DNA from: Oasisia sp. SBJ-2009
Lineage: Eukaryota > Annelida > Polychaeta > Sabellida > Siboglinidae
Assembly (NCBI GenBank): GCA_964017155.1
Contig: OZ024861.1
Location: forward strand, 52,241,309 to 52,305,308
Length of the DNA: 64,000 nt
Reading direction: 5' to 3'
The notes beneath the pieces were generated by a model that did not search any database, was not told where the DNA came from, and worked only from the letters and a program-made list of their open reading frames with translations. Each line of letters starts with the position of its first letter. Within the stretch, counting starts at the first letter, position 1. The translations under genes and the position numbers were made by a program. This document shows, piece after piece, positions 1 to 12,309 of the stretch.

Positions 1-1125
1 TTCTGAGGCTATTATTGAATGCGACAGTAATGCTTTTGAGGCTATATTTTTTGAATGTGCACCAAAGACTAGAAGTATACATAGGAGCACAGTATGCTTG
101 AAATAAAATAATTTTGGTAGAAATATTACAAAGACAAAATTGTCGAGCTAATACATTGGCTTGGGCATAAAGGCATCTTTTTTGTCTGGCTATGTCGTCA
201 TCATCAGTCAGGTTATTGTTGATTATATGACCAAGATATTTACATTTTGTAGTATAAGGTAATGGATGGTTATCGAGATGGATACAATGAAAATGTTTCC
301 TGTCCTGGGATTGGTTGTCAATAACCATACAAAAGGACTTCTTGGCATTATAAGTAATATTGAACAATTCGCCATACTTGGCACAACAATCAGTAAGTTT
401 TCTCAAACCAGCAACACTGGGAGAAAAAATACAGAGGTCATCAGCATACATCAAGTGGTTGATTAAGGTGCCAGCATAAAGACAACCAATATATAATTTG
501 TTTAGATTAACGCTTAAGTCGTCCATGTACACATTGAAAAGATGGGGGGAAAGGATTCCACCCTGTTTAACACCATTGGAAACAGTAAAAAAGCTAGAAA
601 ATCCCTGACGCCATCTGATGGTAAATTGTTGGGTACCGTACCAGTGGTATAGAATGCGTACAATAAAAGCTGGACAGCCACGATCAATTAATTTACCAAA
701 TAGCTTGCTGTGGTTAACTTTGTCGAAGGCTTTGGAGGCATCCAACATAGTAACATACATAGAAGACCCATTAGCAATATAGTTTCGAAAAAGTTCTTTT
801 AACAGAAATATGAGCATCTCAGTAGAGTGATGCTTTTTAAATCCAAATTGATTGTCACATGTAATGAGAAATGGGATAGCCCTGGATAATATTAATGATT
901 CAAATAGTTTGCTAGCTACTGTGGCAAGGGCAATGGGTCTATAGTTATTATTGTCTGACAAATCACCAGATTTATTTTTAATGATAGGAGCTATGATTGT
1001 TGTCATCATAGTATCAGGTAAAAAACCATGTATTAACAGACTGCTATACAACAAAGACATAAGAATATGTAGTTTTTCGTTAGCATACTTAAAATGTTCA
1101 TTACTGATATGGTCATAGAATAACT
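1..1125 (-). mobile_element. LINE reverse-transcriptase fragment, cut by window edge
   Basis: The minus strand reads as one open frame from about 1,120 down to base 1 and encodes a non-LTR retrotransposon reverse transcriptase. Visible motifs in order are NNYRPIALATVASKLFE, MLDASKAFDKVNH, NGVKQGGILSPHLFNVYMDD and the catalytic LMYADDLCIF, followed by a thumb-like region with CKYLGHIINNN. Homology stops abruptly near 1,125, which fits 5' truncation on insertion, and the 3' part lies outside the window. No stop codon or frameshift was seen, so this copy is younger than the other LINE pieces here. The exact clade (jockey/CR1-like superfamily) is inferred from motif style only. Confidence 0.85.
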
Positions 1126-3139
1126 TTCTTTAAGATAATGACATAAAATAAATGCTACCTACGACCGTATGACGTTTTTTTTAACAATACTCGTCGGCAT
1201 ATGCTAATTATGGTGGCTGGCTAATTAGTCAACAGCAGTCAAGAACTGTCAATCATATTACAGGCATTACCTGGAATAAATGAACAGAAACAGGAAACAA
1301 TAATTGTGTGTTATTATTTAAATTAGACTGTTAACTGCATTCAATAAAACACTAGCGAAAGTATATATAATGTAATTTGTTATTGAAATATAGTAATACC
1401 CACGTTGACACATGTTTTTAAGCCACTCAAGAGAAATATTCTGGTTTTACGAAGTGCTTGTGTATAAAGATACGTTCTTATATAGCGCAGGATTGCTCAA
1501 AGCACATTACATGCACTTTATATCCCTGACAAATCTATTCAATCAGATACCATCTCAACTTCTCTGGGAAGCATCCATCAATATGCTACAATTAATGCGC
1601 GAAAGCTACTCATACACATATCCTCCACTGTCTATAGCCACGCAAGTAGTAATTTGTACTGCTGAGTGAACTGGAGCTATGTAGAGTAAAAAGAAATGCC
1701 CAAGGTTTTAACATCACAGCACCGGAATCGAACCCGGGTCCTTAGAAGATAGTCCGAAGCTCTATCCCTGAGCCACTATGCTCTACAATTATTTGTTATG
1801 AGTGGGTTGAATGCTTAGACTGTCTCGCGCATCTATATGTCTAAGTATGTAACAGTCATAAAAAAATAATTGGTAAAGTAGGATCAATTGAACAGGAAGC
1901 ATTGCAAACAAACGAAATAAAAAGGATCCATGGGCAACTGTTACATAATATAAGAAGACAAGCTAATGGGCAGCAGAAGCCCTCCCAGCTGGAACACCTC
2001 CAGTGACAGGGGAGAGCAGCAGAACCATAGCTGCAAGTCAGAATTCAAGGATATCATCGCACTGAATTGGGAATGGAACAATTTGTGTACTGGCCATGTG
2101 GCTGTCCAACAGAGAATTAGAGATATAGATGTTGCCTTATGAATACTGTCTGTTGATCATTACAGTTCGCATACAAGTTAATCTTGGCCATTACATGAGG
2201 ACACTGGTTTTGACATTAGGCAAGCTGAGGATGTGCGGTTTATGCGCACTATTTTTTCGTCGAAGCCAGAGACCAGAACGACAAGAAGGAAACGGTCAGC
2301 AGCAGCCATGCAGGTTAGTAAAATATTATTGTCATGGTTACGGTATTATTGTATTTGTTTCTGGTAACATATGTACTTGTGGGCATCGCACAACAACTTT
2401 CTATAAAATATTTATTATAACAACAATAAAACATGCTACAGAATCAATCACACTTAACGTAGTGTCACTAATAAGTATGTTAATGTGACTATCCAATGAC
2501 ACTACCCATCATAACCCAAGTCAGTTGGCAATATTATCTGGGAACACATTTAGTATTTAATTTTGGCGTGTTAAGAGTGTCATCATAAAATATTCGTAGA
2601 GTATTTCATAACTTCATGTATGCACATACTGTTATTGCTGTAGAATGCATGCGACTGGTCAAAATATACAACACACATGGAACTTATTTAAATCTTTTAC
2701 AAGCAATTGTTTTGACATACATAATAAGTCACTAATACCTGATATTTAAAACAAATACAGTTTAATACATTTCGAAATATTCAAAGACAACGGTTTTTTA
2801 TACCCCAACACATTATGCACCCAAATGTGGATCTCACCTTTAATTAAGGATCTGCAGTTTTGCTTTCCAAATGACAAACACAATTTTTTTAGTTGGGGGT
2901 CACAATAGTCTTCTAACAACAGGTAGTAATATCACTGATCACATGATTAATAATAACATTATTGTCCAATCATAGAAATACATTTTGGACGTTCCATAAA
3001 AAACACAATATTTAAGTCGCATAGTAACGCATGTATACAGTAAAATCAAGCATGTAAATTTGTAACCGGTAGCTGAAAATATATATACATATTGGAATAA
3101 ATAAATATACTAAAACAATATTATAATAAGATATATTAA
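1126..3139. other. Intergenic, no gene recognised
   Basis: AT-rich sequence with only short unsupported open frames. The only recognisable item is the tRNA-like segment at 1,714-1,786. Confidence 0.5.
1714..1786 (-). repeat. tRNA-like sequence, probably a SINE head
   Basis: Read on the minus strand this 73-nt stretch has an A-box-like TGGCTCAGGGAT and a perfect B-box GGTTCGATTCC, the internal RNA polymerase III promoter of tRNAs. The spacing matches a tRNA. The acceptor stem pairs only partly and no proper anticodon stem forms, so a working tRNA is unlikely. A tRNA-derived SINE or tRNA relic is the best reading. Confidence 0.55.
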
Positions 3140-3700
3140 TTAAGATGGTAAAACAACATTGCATTGGCAGCGATAGCTCGACTGTGATAGGTCAAGGATT
3201 AATTTTATTGTTGCTGATTCAGATACTTGATAGAGGACGGAATGAAGGGTTCGCTGGGTTTTTACTGTTGGCATTCTGTACCTCCTTCCAGAGGGGAGAA
3301 GGTAGTAATGGTCGTTTAAGAAGTGGGTGGGGTCAGATAAGATTTTGGTTGCCATTTGTAGTGTTCTTGACTTGTACAATTGCTCCAGACTGGTATCGGG
3401 TGTACAGCACATAGCGATTTTGCAAGAAATGGTGTATATTCTGTTTAGTTTTTCTCTGTTTTTGATTGAGAGAGTTCCCCACCTTTCTGATATAGATTCA
3501 TTGTATTGTCATCCCACCTTAGTTTGTCATCGATTGTTGTACCCAAGTATTTATAGGAATGCACAATGTCTACGTATTGCCCATTGATGTTGAGATGAGT
3601 GGGGTGATGTACACCTGATCGGAAGTATGTTACAAGTTCGTTTGTTTTGACAACATTTAAATAGTTACATGGGTGAAAGACAAACCAGTGCAACATAGGT
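3140..3700 (-). mobile_element. Degenerate LINE reverse-transcriptase C-terminal fragment
   Basis: Two adjoining minus-strand frames carry pieces typical of the C-terminal part of a LINE polymerase. One reads KTNELVTYF, then LNINGQYVDIVHSYKYLGTT. The other reads ILSDPTHFLNDHYYLLPSGR followed by RYRMP. The frames differ, so at least one frameshift or deletion separates them. The catalytic YADD region is missing. It is a dead relic. Confidence 0.7.
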
Positions 3701-5309
3701 CAGTTTTAAATGTTGCTAACTTTAAGTGTTTAAATAAATCTTCAAACAATATTTGTACTAAAGGCTGTTGCAGAAAGATTATCGACCAACATGACTAGTA
3801 TATTGAATCTGAAATAAATTGTGTTACTGTGTATAAAACATAAGACTATAAAATAAGAATATACAGTAGGAAAGTAAAATTTTGATATGGCATGTATTTT
3901 GCTTTCAATAATACCGCAGACAACAGCATTGTTCAGTTAGTTGCAGTTTGTGCATTTCATGTTTGATAACAGGAAAGTGTCCACCACTTCCCAAAAGTAT
4001 TTATTAGGAAAATGGCTGTAAAGTTTATTAGAAAACCTGACACACTGCAGTAACCAAAAACTTACATATCTCGGAAAAGACTCACTTGGTCAAAACCCCA
4101 CCCACAAATGAAACTTATGTATAAAACCCAAAGTAATTTTGTTTTCTTAAGTTAAAAACAAGATATTAATATTTATAATAAAGCAGTCATTTGTAATTTT
4201 GGAAAATACAAGTATGACTTTGATTATAGCCAAGTAGGTGTCTCTGGTTGGGCCAAGGAGGACATTGATTGCACTTAACTAACTTAAACATTTGATTTCC
4301 TTATATGTGCAAGTGGGCTTATATAATTGGCTTACCATGTCATTTATTTGAGCTGCTTATGTAGGAGTGGGTTTTGTTTGTTTGTAATGATGTGTGAATG
4401 ACTCGAAATGCATATATATATTAAAATATGCCAGGAAGGTTAGTCATATAATGGAATCCACACATGATGCACCGCTGAAAAGGTAATGTTATATTTATTG
4501 CATGAATGTTCCCTAGTTGAAACACAACACCCTGCTCAGCCCACTGTCGACGTGTCTCGTTGAGATAGACAGTTTTAGGCACACACGAAACTGATCTGGT
4601 GGTCATTTCAAGGGACCTCCTCAAAAACCAGATCACCAGCATTACTTTGTGTTTTGAGGCCCATAGAATGATGCAATAAAATACAGATTTCTTGTGTACA
4701 GCAGCACCACCACATGCAACAACCATGCACAAGTAGATTTGCTTAACAATTGTGGAAAACATTTCTGGAGAACCATATGGGGCCTATGGAATAATTCAAT
4801 CAAATTTAGATTTCTCATGCATAGTTACAATACCCACAGATGCATCTACACAAAATTAGATCCTGAACACTTTCCGAAATGCCAATTATAAGTTGCTTTA
4901 TTCTGATTAAATTGTTATGATGTAGATACTGCAATGAGAAAACAAAAGATGACAAAACATTGCTATTTGTATGTATATCACAGAAGATACATACCATCTT
5001 ACATATGCAACATTCTTTCAGATGAAGAATTCACAAATACGAGCACAACTTTCAAAGGATCCAATGCACCAGATGATACTGTCCCTCATGGCAGTATGGA
5101 TGTCACATTGCAACGCCATCGACTGGTAGTGTCAAAACTCAAACAGAGCCAGTAATTATGTCGCAAATTTGATACTTTTTACCGATGCCGCAATTAATAC
5201 AGATGATATTGTTGTTCCATTGAATATGCATCATGCGAGTATGCGAAGTTGTCGGCGCAGTCCTGCATGCCTTCTCCGACTGACCATGGCAGTCCTGTCA
5301 ATGTGGATG
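3701..5309. other. Intergenic, no gene recognised
   Basis: AT-rich; several short open frames on both strands show no recognisable motif and overlap each other. Nothing here is supported as a gene. Confidence 0.45.
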
Positions 5310-6480
5310 CAGACATGCCACATGATACGGATTACCCGTATCCGATACGGATTTTGGTTGTTTTTTAAATGATACGGCCGTACTCCATTTTGATACGGAT
5401 TTTAACAATATTTATGGAGACATTATTTTTAACCACATGCGTCACAAAACTACAGCACAATGGAATAATCGTTTACTGTTAGTGACTAAGTAAATCGATT
5501 CGAAGCGAACGAACTAAACCACCGATTAGTTTATTGTAGCGCGTAATAGATAGCGCGCTGGTAAATTTGTGGTTCTGAAAACTGCGGCAGGTGGCTCAAT
5601 GGAGCTCGACTCCGCGAAATCACCTTTATTTCTAATTTCAAGATGTTGACGCTTGCCAGTAAAACTTCAATATACGTGCGAACTGCTGATAAAAATATTT
5701 ATTATTTGATGACATTGTCTGTTTTGCATTACGCAATTTAAATGTGCTGAGGTGAACTAAAACGTCGGTAATTTGTCCAGTTAACTGGCCTAAATTGTTT
5801 AGGGCTTTTTCAAAACGGATTTACCACGTTTTTTCGATGTGTATGTGTTTGGAATGTCGTTCTGCATCACACCCGAAGTCGGACATAATTTTTAAATTGT
5901 GTTTTATATCAATTTAATGTCGTCGAGTCGACGTAAATAAGCCGATGTCGCTGGGCGTAGGCAATACATAGTCATAACGCTCCCTAGACGCATCACGACC
6001 GCAAAGCCTAAGGCGATGTCTTGCGATTTGCGAATATGTCCCAAAAACTAACTTTTTATTCTATATAATGCAGATATATTTGTCTTAAGCATGCATTTAT
6101 AAAATATAGCTAATTGTTTTTTTCGACTTCGAAATGCACACGCTAGACATCGATCGCCTTACTCTTAGACAAAGCCGGGGTTTGAGGCCCCGATGTGTCT
6201 GGGCTGCGCTAACTGCTCGCGCCTTGTGACATCGGCTTAGTTACGTCGACTCGACGTCATTAAATTGATCTAAAACACAATTTAAAATATATACCCGACT
6301 TCTTTTTAGCGGGAGTGGTGCAGAATGACATTCCTAACACATGCACATACGTTTTGAAAAGGCCTTAATAAATTAGGCCAGTTAACTGGAAGATCTGATT
6401 AGTGATACGGATTGATACGGATTCTTACAGAATTTTAGGTCAAAAATACAGATTGTCATCAAAAAAATGTGGCATGTCTG
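5310..6480. mobile_element. 1.17-kb inverted-repeat (foldback) DNA element
   Basis: The ends are inverted copies, CAGACATGCCACAT at 5,310 and ATGTGGCATGTCTG ending at 6,480. Inside, a second much longer inverted repeat spans about 5,777-5,950 and 6,230-6,397. Both arms carry CCAGTTAACTGG, a GGAATGTC(G/A)TTCTGCA block and GTCGAGTCGACGT. Several GATACGG words lie between the outer and inner repeats on both sides. The flanks share TGGATG (5,304-5,309 and 6,481-6,486), a possible short target duplication. There is no coding capacity, so it is non-autonomous. The superfamily is not assigned. Confidence 0.7.
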
Positions 6481-6626
6481 TGGATGACACTTCGGATGTC
6501 CCAGTCTCAGTGTCGCCATCTTCAGATCATTCTGTCTGCAACAGTTAGAAGGAAACCACTGAAGAGAGTGAAGCAGAATATGTGATAGCGGATGACAGCG
6601 ATGTCATTGATGATTACTCAAGCAGT

Positions 6627-9600
6627 TGGGTCATTTCACGGTAACAGGCATATTTCGTCCAGAGTAAAAACATATTTTCGACCATAATATTTATCGCATT
6701 TTTGGCGTTAGTTAGGAAGCTTAATATAGTGTGTGACTAATCCAATAAGCAGCAGTGACCTTTGGCATCGTTTCCTATTTATTTTTAATTTTATTAGCAT
6801 GACGTCATGAATTAATGTCATCTACGTCACAAAAATATTTCCAGATTGATGTCCATTTATTACTCCTTTTCTAAACATATTTTCTTATAATTTGTGTACC
6901 ACTTTATTTACGTACTGTTGCAAAAGTTGTGTTCAGTGATTATTCGGCTCTTGTTACACAGCCGAATACCATTGAACCTCTCGAAGCGCCTAGTGTCTCA
7001 TATATCTGACATGGGCGAAAATCAGAAGTAGTCAGTTATTGTTTTGAGACTTATATACACCTCATGTTGCTGTAGGTTTATTCATGAAGGAAAACGAGTC
7101 GATTTTCTGTATGAACCGGTGTGTATTCATTAGATCAGTTAGTTAAGTTTCGATATATTAAATAAAATATACGCCGTGACGTAGATGACTTGTCGTGACG
7201 TAGGTGACACGCTGTGACGTAGATGACATATCTATGTTGATGACTCGGATTAACAAAGTGATACTGCAACTATTCGTTGATTCCTGGGTGCAAACCGCAT
7301 GCTTGTGCAATCCGCCAAAGTGGACGGTTTTGACTTCGGTAGATTGCCCACATTGTCTTCCTGGAGATTCTCCCCAAGGCCACGCAGAATGGCGTAGTTC
7401 AGGCTAGTGTTGAATGTATTGGTTGTTAGGCATGGTTTCAGCTTCCAAATTTCGTGTAGAAGTTTTTTTTTTTTAGTCATGCAAGATTCCTACATGCGCA
7501 TCTTCATGCGTTTTACTGAGTTGTCTTCTAAATCCGTTTTGACCCATGCATTTTCTTAGACTACCAACTGGTCACAGCTTATGACGTTGCTGTTCGTGTC
7601 CGGGGCACGCAAGAGTCTCATCTCTTCTCATACAATTCAGTATGCTGATGACTGTGACATTCTTGCCCACACAGCAGAATAACTTCAAACTAGCTTATCA
7701 AAGTATATTCATGACTTTCCATCAACATAAGAAAAACCAACATCATCTACCAATCCGTTCCTGGCAACAATGACATGACATTAAAACATATGGAACAACC
7801 CTAGACATTGTTGAACATTTCCCTTACTTAATTGGGGAGTCATCTATCCCAGAAGTCAACTATCGAAGCAGAAATTCAGCATCGTAATATCCTGTACCAT
7901 CACATCATTCAGGGTCTGCGTAACCGAGTCACCCACAACCTCATGGAAGACACAAAGGTGATGTTCTATAAAGCCGTTTGTACTATCACTCTACATGAGC
8001 GAGGGGTGGGTTACATATCGATGTCATCTGAAGACCATAAAGACTGTCCACCAAAGTTGTCTCAGACAGATTTTTTGTATCCTATGGGAAGATCACCGCC
8101 CCAACGCCAGTGTCTTCTTGGAAGCCAACACAACTATAGTATTGAGGCAATGATAATGCAGAACCAATTCAGCTGCGGACTGGCCGCTGTGATAGAATGA
8201 CGGATAGCCGCCTTCCCCGATAAGTATTGTTTAACACATGCTAACATGTGGCATGAGAACAAGTGGTTACAGCCAGAGAAAACGATTATAATGGACTGCT
8301 AAACATTACATGAAGAAAAGCCAAATTTACTTGGGAAGAAAACTCTGAGGACCATTCATTTAGCCGCCGTAGCATATACGAGGCAACTGCCACACTTGAA
8401 ACATCATTTTCTTCACGAGGTGGAGAAACAGCAGAAGAGAAATGACAAGGGAGATGTCCAAATATGATCACGTCTCCCTTCCACCTGACACCTCCTGCCA
8501 ACACTGCAACAAGATCTGCAGATCAATAATCGGGCTCTGGAGTCACCTCAGGATACACATGACAGACGTCTGAAAGACGCAATTCTCATTTCGATGGACC
8601 GCTGATGATGATTATATGTTCTCAGTAAAGTGTCTCTTCCATCATCTCCACGCTATTGTGTCACTGTACATATACGTGTTGCGGTCGTCTTCAGTGTTTG
8701 CCGTAGCCCATGCCAATGTCATTGTGCTCATGGGGGCCTAGTGCAATTTTGCATATGATATCATCATGGTGTCCGAGAGCAAACGGTTCTTTTTCCTCAA
8801 GTTGTTTCATTTATGTGACGGTATCTTGCTTGCTATGTGTGATGTAACTGTAGTTGTTACGCTAGTATAATCTACGGTTCACCTATGCACTTGTTGTTCA
8901 CCTGACATGCTTTAAAATGGCGTTTACTTCGTGCCCTTTTTTCCGCTTAACAGGCGAATGCGAGTCGTCTATAATACAGCAGGCGATGCTTCTGCAATGT
9001 CTTTCCCGTAGTCCGTCTCTTGATGAACTGATTAGTATAGCAGCAGTTACTCTGATATTTCGACCCCAGCTCCTTTGTAAGGGCATTATGAAACGGAAGC
9101 CTCTGAAGACATTTTCGTGTTTCGCGATGATGCATTCATGAATCTGTTGTTCTTTGTCTGATAAATGCCGTTGCTATGTAGCTTCCATGTCAACCCCTTT
9201 ATAGCGCTTCTTGTAGCGTTGAGATGGTCTCCTTCAAGCGGCTCGACTTTCTGTCAGTTTGCCAATCCGTTTGTACGCCTTTGCTCGATCTTGCAGAGCA
9301 TTGTTTCGACCACGTTCACGGGGTTGTGGGGTTGAGGCTGTTCAATGAAGCTGCTTGAGCGAAGGAGAGAGGCGTCGCAATGAGAACCTTACGCAATATA
9401 TTTATTATTTAATGTGGAATTATTACACCTTTATAATAACGTGCAAATTGACGACCAGGCGATGGGGACAGCCACTTTTCGATGACGTAGACTGGGAGAT
9501 ATAACGATAAATAACTAGAATAACGACTTAGAATGCCATTATTACATTAGAAATGAAGAACAATAGTGTATAAAGCGCCACATTATAAGAAATATAGTTT

Positions 9601-9663
9601 TACGAGATTTCTTTGTCAAAAGAGCCGGGACACCATTTAGCCCGGTTACCGTGAAATGACCCA
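6627..9663. mobile_element. Segment bounded by a 19-bp perfect terminal inverted repeat
   Basis: TGGGTCATTTCACGGTAAC at 6,627-6,645 recurs as its exact reverse complement at 9,645-9,663, 3 kb away. An exact 19-bp inverted match with element-like spacing suggests an old non-autonomous DNA transposon, into which a LINE later inserted (7,570-8,620). No transposase was found inside and no convincing target-site duplication lies outside, so the call rests on the repeat alone. Confidence 0.5.
7570..8620 (+). mobile_element. Inactive LINE fragment (RT to C-terminal zinc-finger-like end)
   Basis: The plus strand carries a broken retrotransposon frame. QYADDCDILAHTAE marks the catalytic box of the polymerase near 7,640. 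Next come a YLGSHLSQKSTIEAEIQHR-like part near 7,830, a VTYRCHLK piece near 8,010 and IEAMIMQNQF near 8,140. A cysteine/histidine end (C-x2-C and H-x4-H, IGLWSHLRIH) lies near 8,500. Several stops and frameshifts break it. A hand count cannot give precise edges. Confidence 0.75.
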
Positions 9664-9922
9664 GTTACGACGCTACTGAGAAACAGAAACGTTTGTTGTT
9701 TACAAGAAAAACTAATTTCCCTTTTCCGCACCTGCAAAACATCCAGGCTGCTGCCTGTCGGAAGTATCCCCGTGACCACAATGGGCTATACTAATAATAT
9801 GCAGCTAACCAATACATTCTGACATTTTATTTATAGTAAACAATCAGTATCTTATAATTATTAGTAATTGGCAAAACTGTGTAATTCACTAATGCCCAAT
9901 CATGAAGTCGGCGCATTGGTTG

Positions 9923-9974
9923 ATTTGTTTGTGAAATGCTGTAATAAAATTATTACAGCATTTCACAAACAAAT
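9923..9974. repeat. Perfect 25-bp palindrome with 2-nt loop
   Basis: The arm at 9,923-9,947 is the exact reverse complement of 9,950-9,974 with only AA between them. A less exact copy of the right arm (GTACAGCATTTTGCAAACA) follows within 30 bp. It could extrude as a cruciform or be the core of a small foldback element. Confidence 0.85.
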
Positions 9975-10057
9975 GATTTGTATGTAAATTGGTACAGCAT
10001 TTTGCAAACACATGCATTTTATTACTGTGAGACTACATTTCATGATGTGGTCTTGAC

Positions 10058-10204
<147 letters not shown>

Positions 10205-10421
10205 AAGCACATATACAATACACTTTCACATCGTATACAGTACATTAAAATTCAACTTCAATATTCTTATGTGAATAATACACTGCACAATGTCCAGATT
10301 ATACATTTATTTATTATCCAGACTATTATAAATTGAATGGCAGCATGCATATCTAGATAACATTATTTTCATAGGTTAAACAAATTGTATTAGCACTTTT
10401 AAATTGGAAATTAAATAACTA

Positions 10422-10436
10422 TATTAAAAGGATGCA
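10422..10436. repeat. Target-site duplication, 3' side of RTE-like LINE
   Basis: TATTAAAAGGATGCA is found here and again at 13,956-13,970, exactly bracketing the LINE. Confidence 0.85.
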
Positions 10437-10505
10437 TCATCATCATCATGCTGTCGGTCGCGAAGCGACAAAGACTGCTTCTATCACTTGACTGTTGCTC
10501 TCCAT

Positions 10506-12297
10506 TTATCTCTCTGCTGTGAGAGTGATGTCCAGGAGTCGATCTTTTATGTCTCTCAGCTTCAGGTTTCTCTTGATGGTATCCTTGAACCGGAGACGAG
10601 GGCGCCCTCTCTTTCTCTGACCAGAAGACAGTTGGGAGTAGAGAACCTGCTTTGGTAGCCTGTCTGGTGACATCCTAATGAGGTGTCCAGTCCACCGGAG
10701 ATTCTTTCTGATCAGAAGATCTTCCATAGATGGCAGCCCTGTCCGTTCGAGTATTTCCTTGTTTGTCACTTTGTCCTTCCAGGTTATCCTCATGATCGAT
10801 CGCAGATGTCGCATCATGAAGGCATGCAGCTTTTTCACCTGTCGTCTGTACACTGTCCAGGCCTCGGCTCCATATAGGAGGGTGGACTGCACGGTATATC
10901 TGGCCTTTAACCCGCATGGACACATGGTGGTTGTTCCAGAGTCTCTGGCGTAGTCGGCCAAAAGATGCACTAGCCTTGGCCATCCTCCTCTGTATTTCAT
11001 CGTCAATGCATCCATCACTTGATATAGTGCTTCCGAGGTAGGTGAATTCCAGAACAGAGTTCAACTTGTTTCCATCAACCATGATATCCTCCTCTCGGGT
11101 TCTTGTAGAGTTGGGTTGGTACAGCACCTCGGTCTTCTTGATGTTAATCTTCAGGCCAAACTTCTTTGACGCATTGGAGAAAGCATCCACTACATTCTGC
11201 ATCTCTTCAACAGAGTGTGCAACCAGTGCACTGTCATCTGCGAATAGCAGCTCTCTCATCAGTATCCGAGTAGTCTTGGTCTTCGCTCTGACGTGTGCGA
11301 CGTTGAATAGGTCAGCGCTCTGTCTGGACTGTATGTAGACGCCATCCCCCATGTCTCGGAAAGCATCATCGAGCATTGCTGATAGGAAGATGGAGAACAG
11401 CGTGGGGGCCAGTACACATCCTTGCTTGACCCCATTTGTGACACTGGACGATTCTGAGACTTCTCCTCCAACACTAACATTCGCCATCATTCCGGTATGT
11501 AGTGACTCGATCATTGTTGTGAACTTCTCTGGGCATCCATACCTCCTCAGTAGCTGCCATAGCCCGGTCCTCCCAACTGCATCTAACGCTTTGCTGAAGT
11601 CGACAAATACCATGTACAGTGGTCGGTCCTGCTCAATGCACTTTTCTTGTAGTTGTCGGAGACAAAATATCATATCCACGGTGCTCCGGTTACCTCTGAA
11701 ACCACATTGAGTCTCTGGAACTACCTATGGTGTTATGTGGGTAGATAGTCTGTTGAGTAGGATCCTGGCGAAGATCTTGCCTGCTATGGAAAGACGAGAG
11801 CTTCCTCTATAGTTCCCATAGTCTGTTCGATCGCCTTTCTTGTAGATGGTTACAATGCTGGCATCTTTCCATGCTTGTGGTACAGAACCCACCTCCCAGG
11901 CATTGGTGATTAGTTGGTGCAGTCTGCTGAACAGATTGTCTCCTCCGTGCTTCCATACTTCTGCAGGAATACCATCTCCTCCAGATGCTTTGCCATCTTT
12001 CAGGCCGGCGATTGCTTTAGCCATCTCATCCATAGTTAGAATCTCATCTAGGCTTGTCTTGATAATGCGCTGCGGGATGTTTTCCAAAGCTTCATGATCT
12101 ATGTCTCCATGGACGTTGAGTAGCTTCTGGAAGTGTTCACTCCATCTTGCCACAACTCTCTTGCTGTCAGAGAAGGTCTCCATTCCATCTGCTGATTTCA
12201 GTTGAACAGGTCCCTTCTTTTTGGGTCCCCACACTTCCTTCAGTCCATTGTAGAAGCCCTTCATGTTGTTACTGTCAGCAGCTCTCTGCAGCTCCAC
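10506..12297 (-). pseudogene. LINE reverse-transcriptase portion, interrupted
   Basis: Three successive minus-strand frames (12,297-11,725; 11,679-about 10,940; about 10,950-10,506) together make up the polymerase. Motifs include WKDASIVTIYKKGDR, the fingers segment DYGNYRG, VFVDFSKALD, NGVKQGCVLAPTLFSIFLS, the catalytic LLFADDSALVAHS, FTYLGSTISSDG, LLYGAEAWTV and the terminal LPKQVLYSQLSSGQRKRGRP. A TAG interrupts the frame between the first two pieces, and a small deletion shifts the frame after KGQIYRAV. The copy is inactive. Confidence 0.88.
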
Positions 12298-12309
12298 TGC
12301 CTTCCTTTC

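Noticed and set aside
1714..1786. Functional tRNA gene
   Set aside because: Internal promoter boxes are good, but acceptor and anticodon stems do not pair properly.
3145..3414. Plus-strand frame of 89 codons
   Set aside because: Shadow of the minus-strand LINE fragment at the same place.
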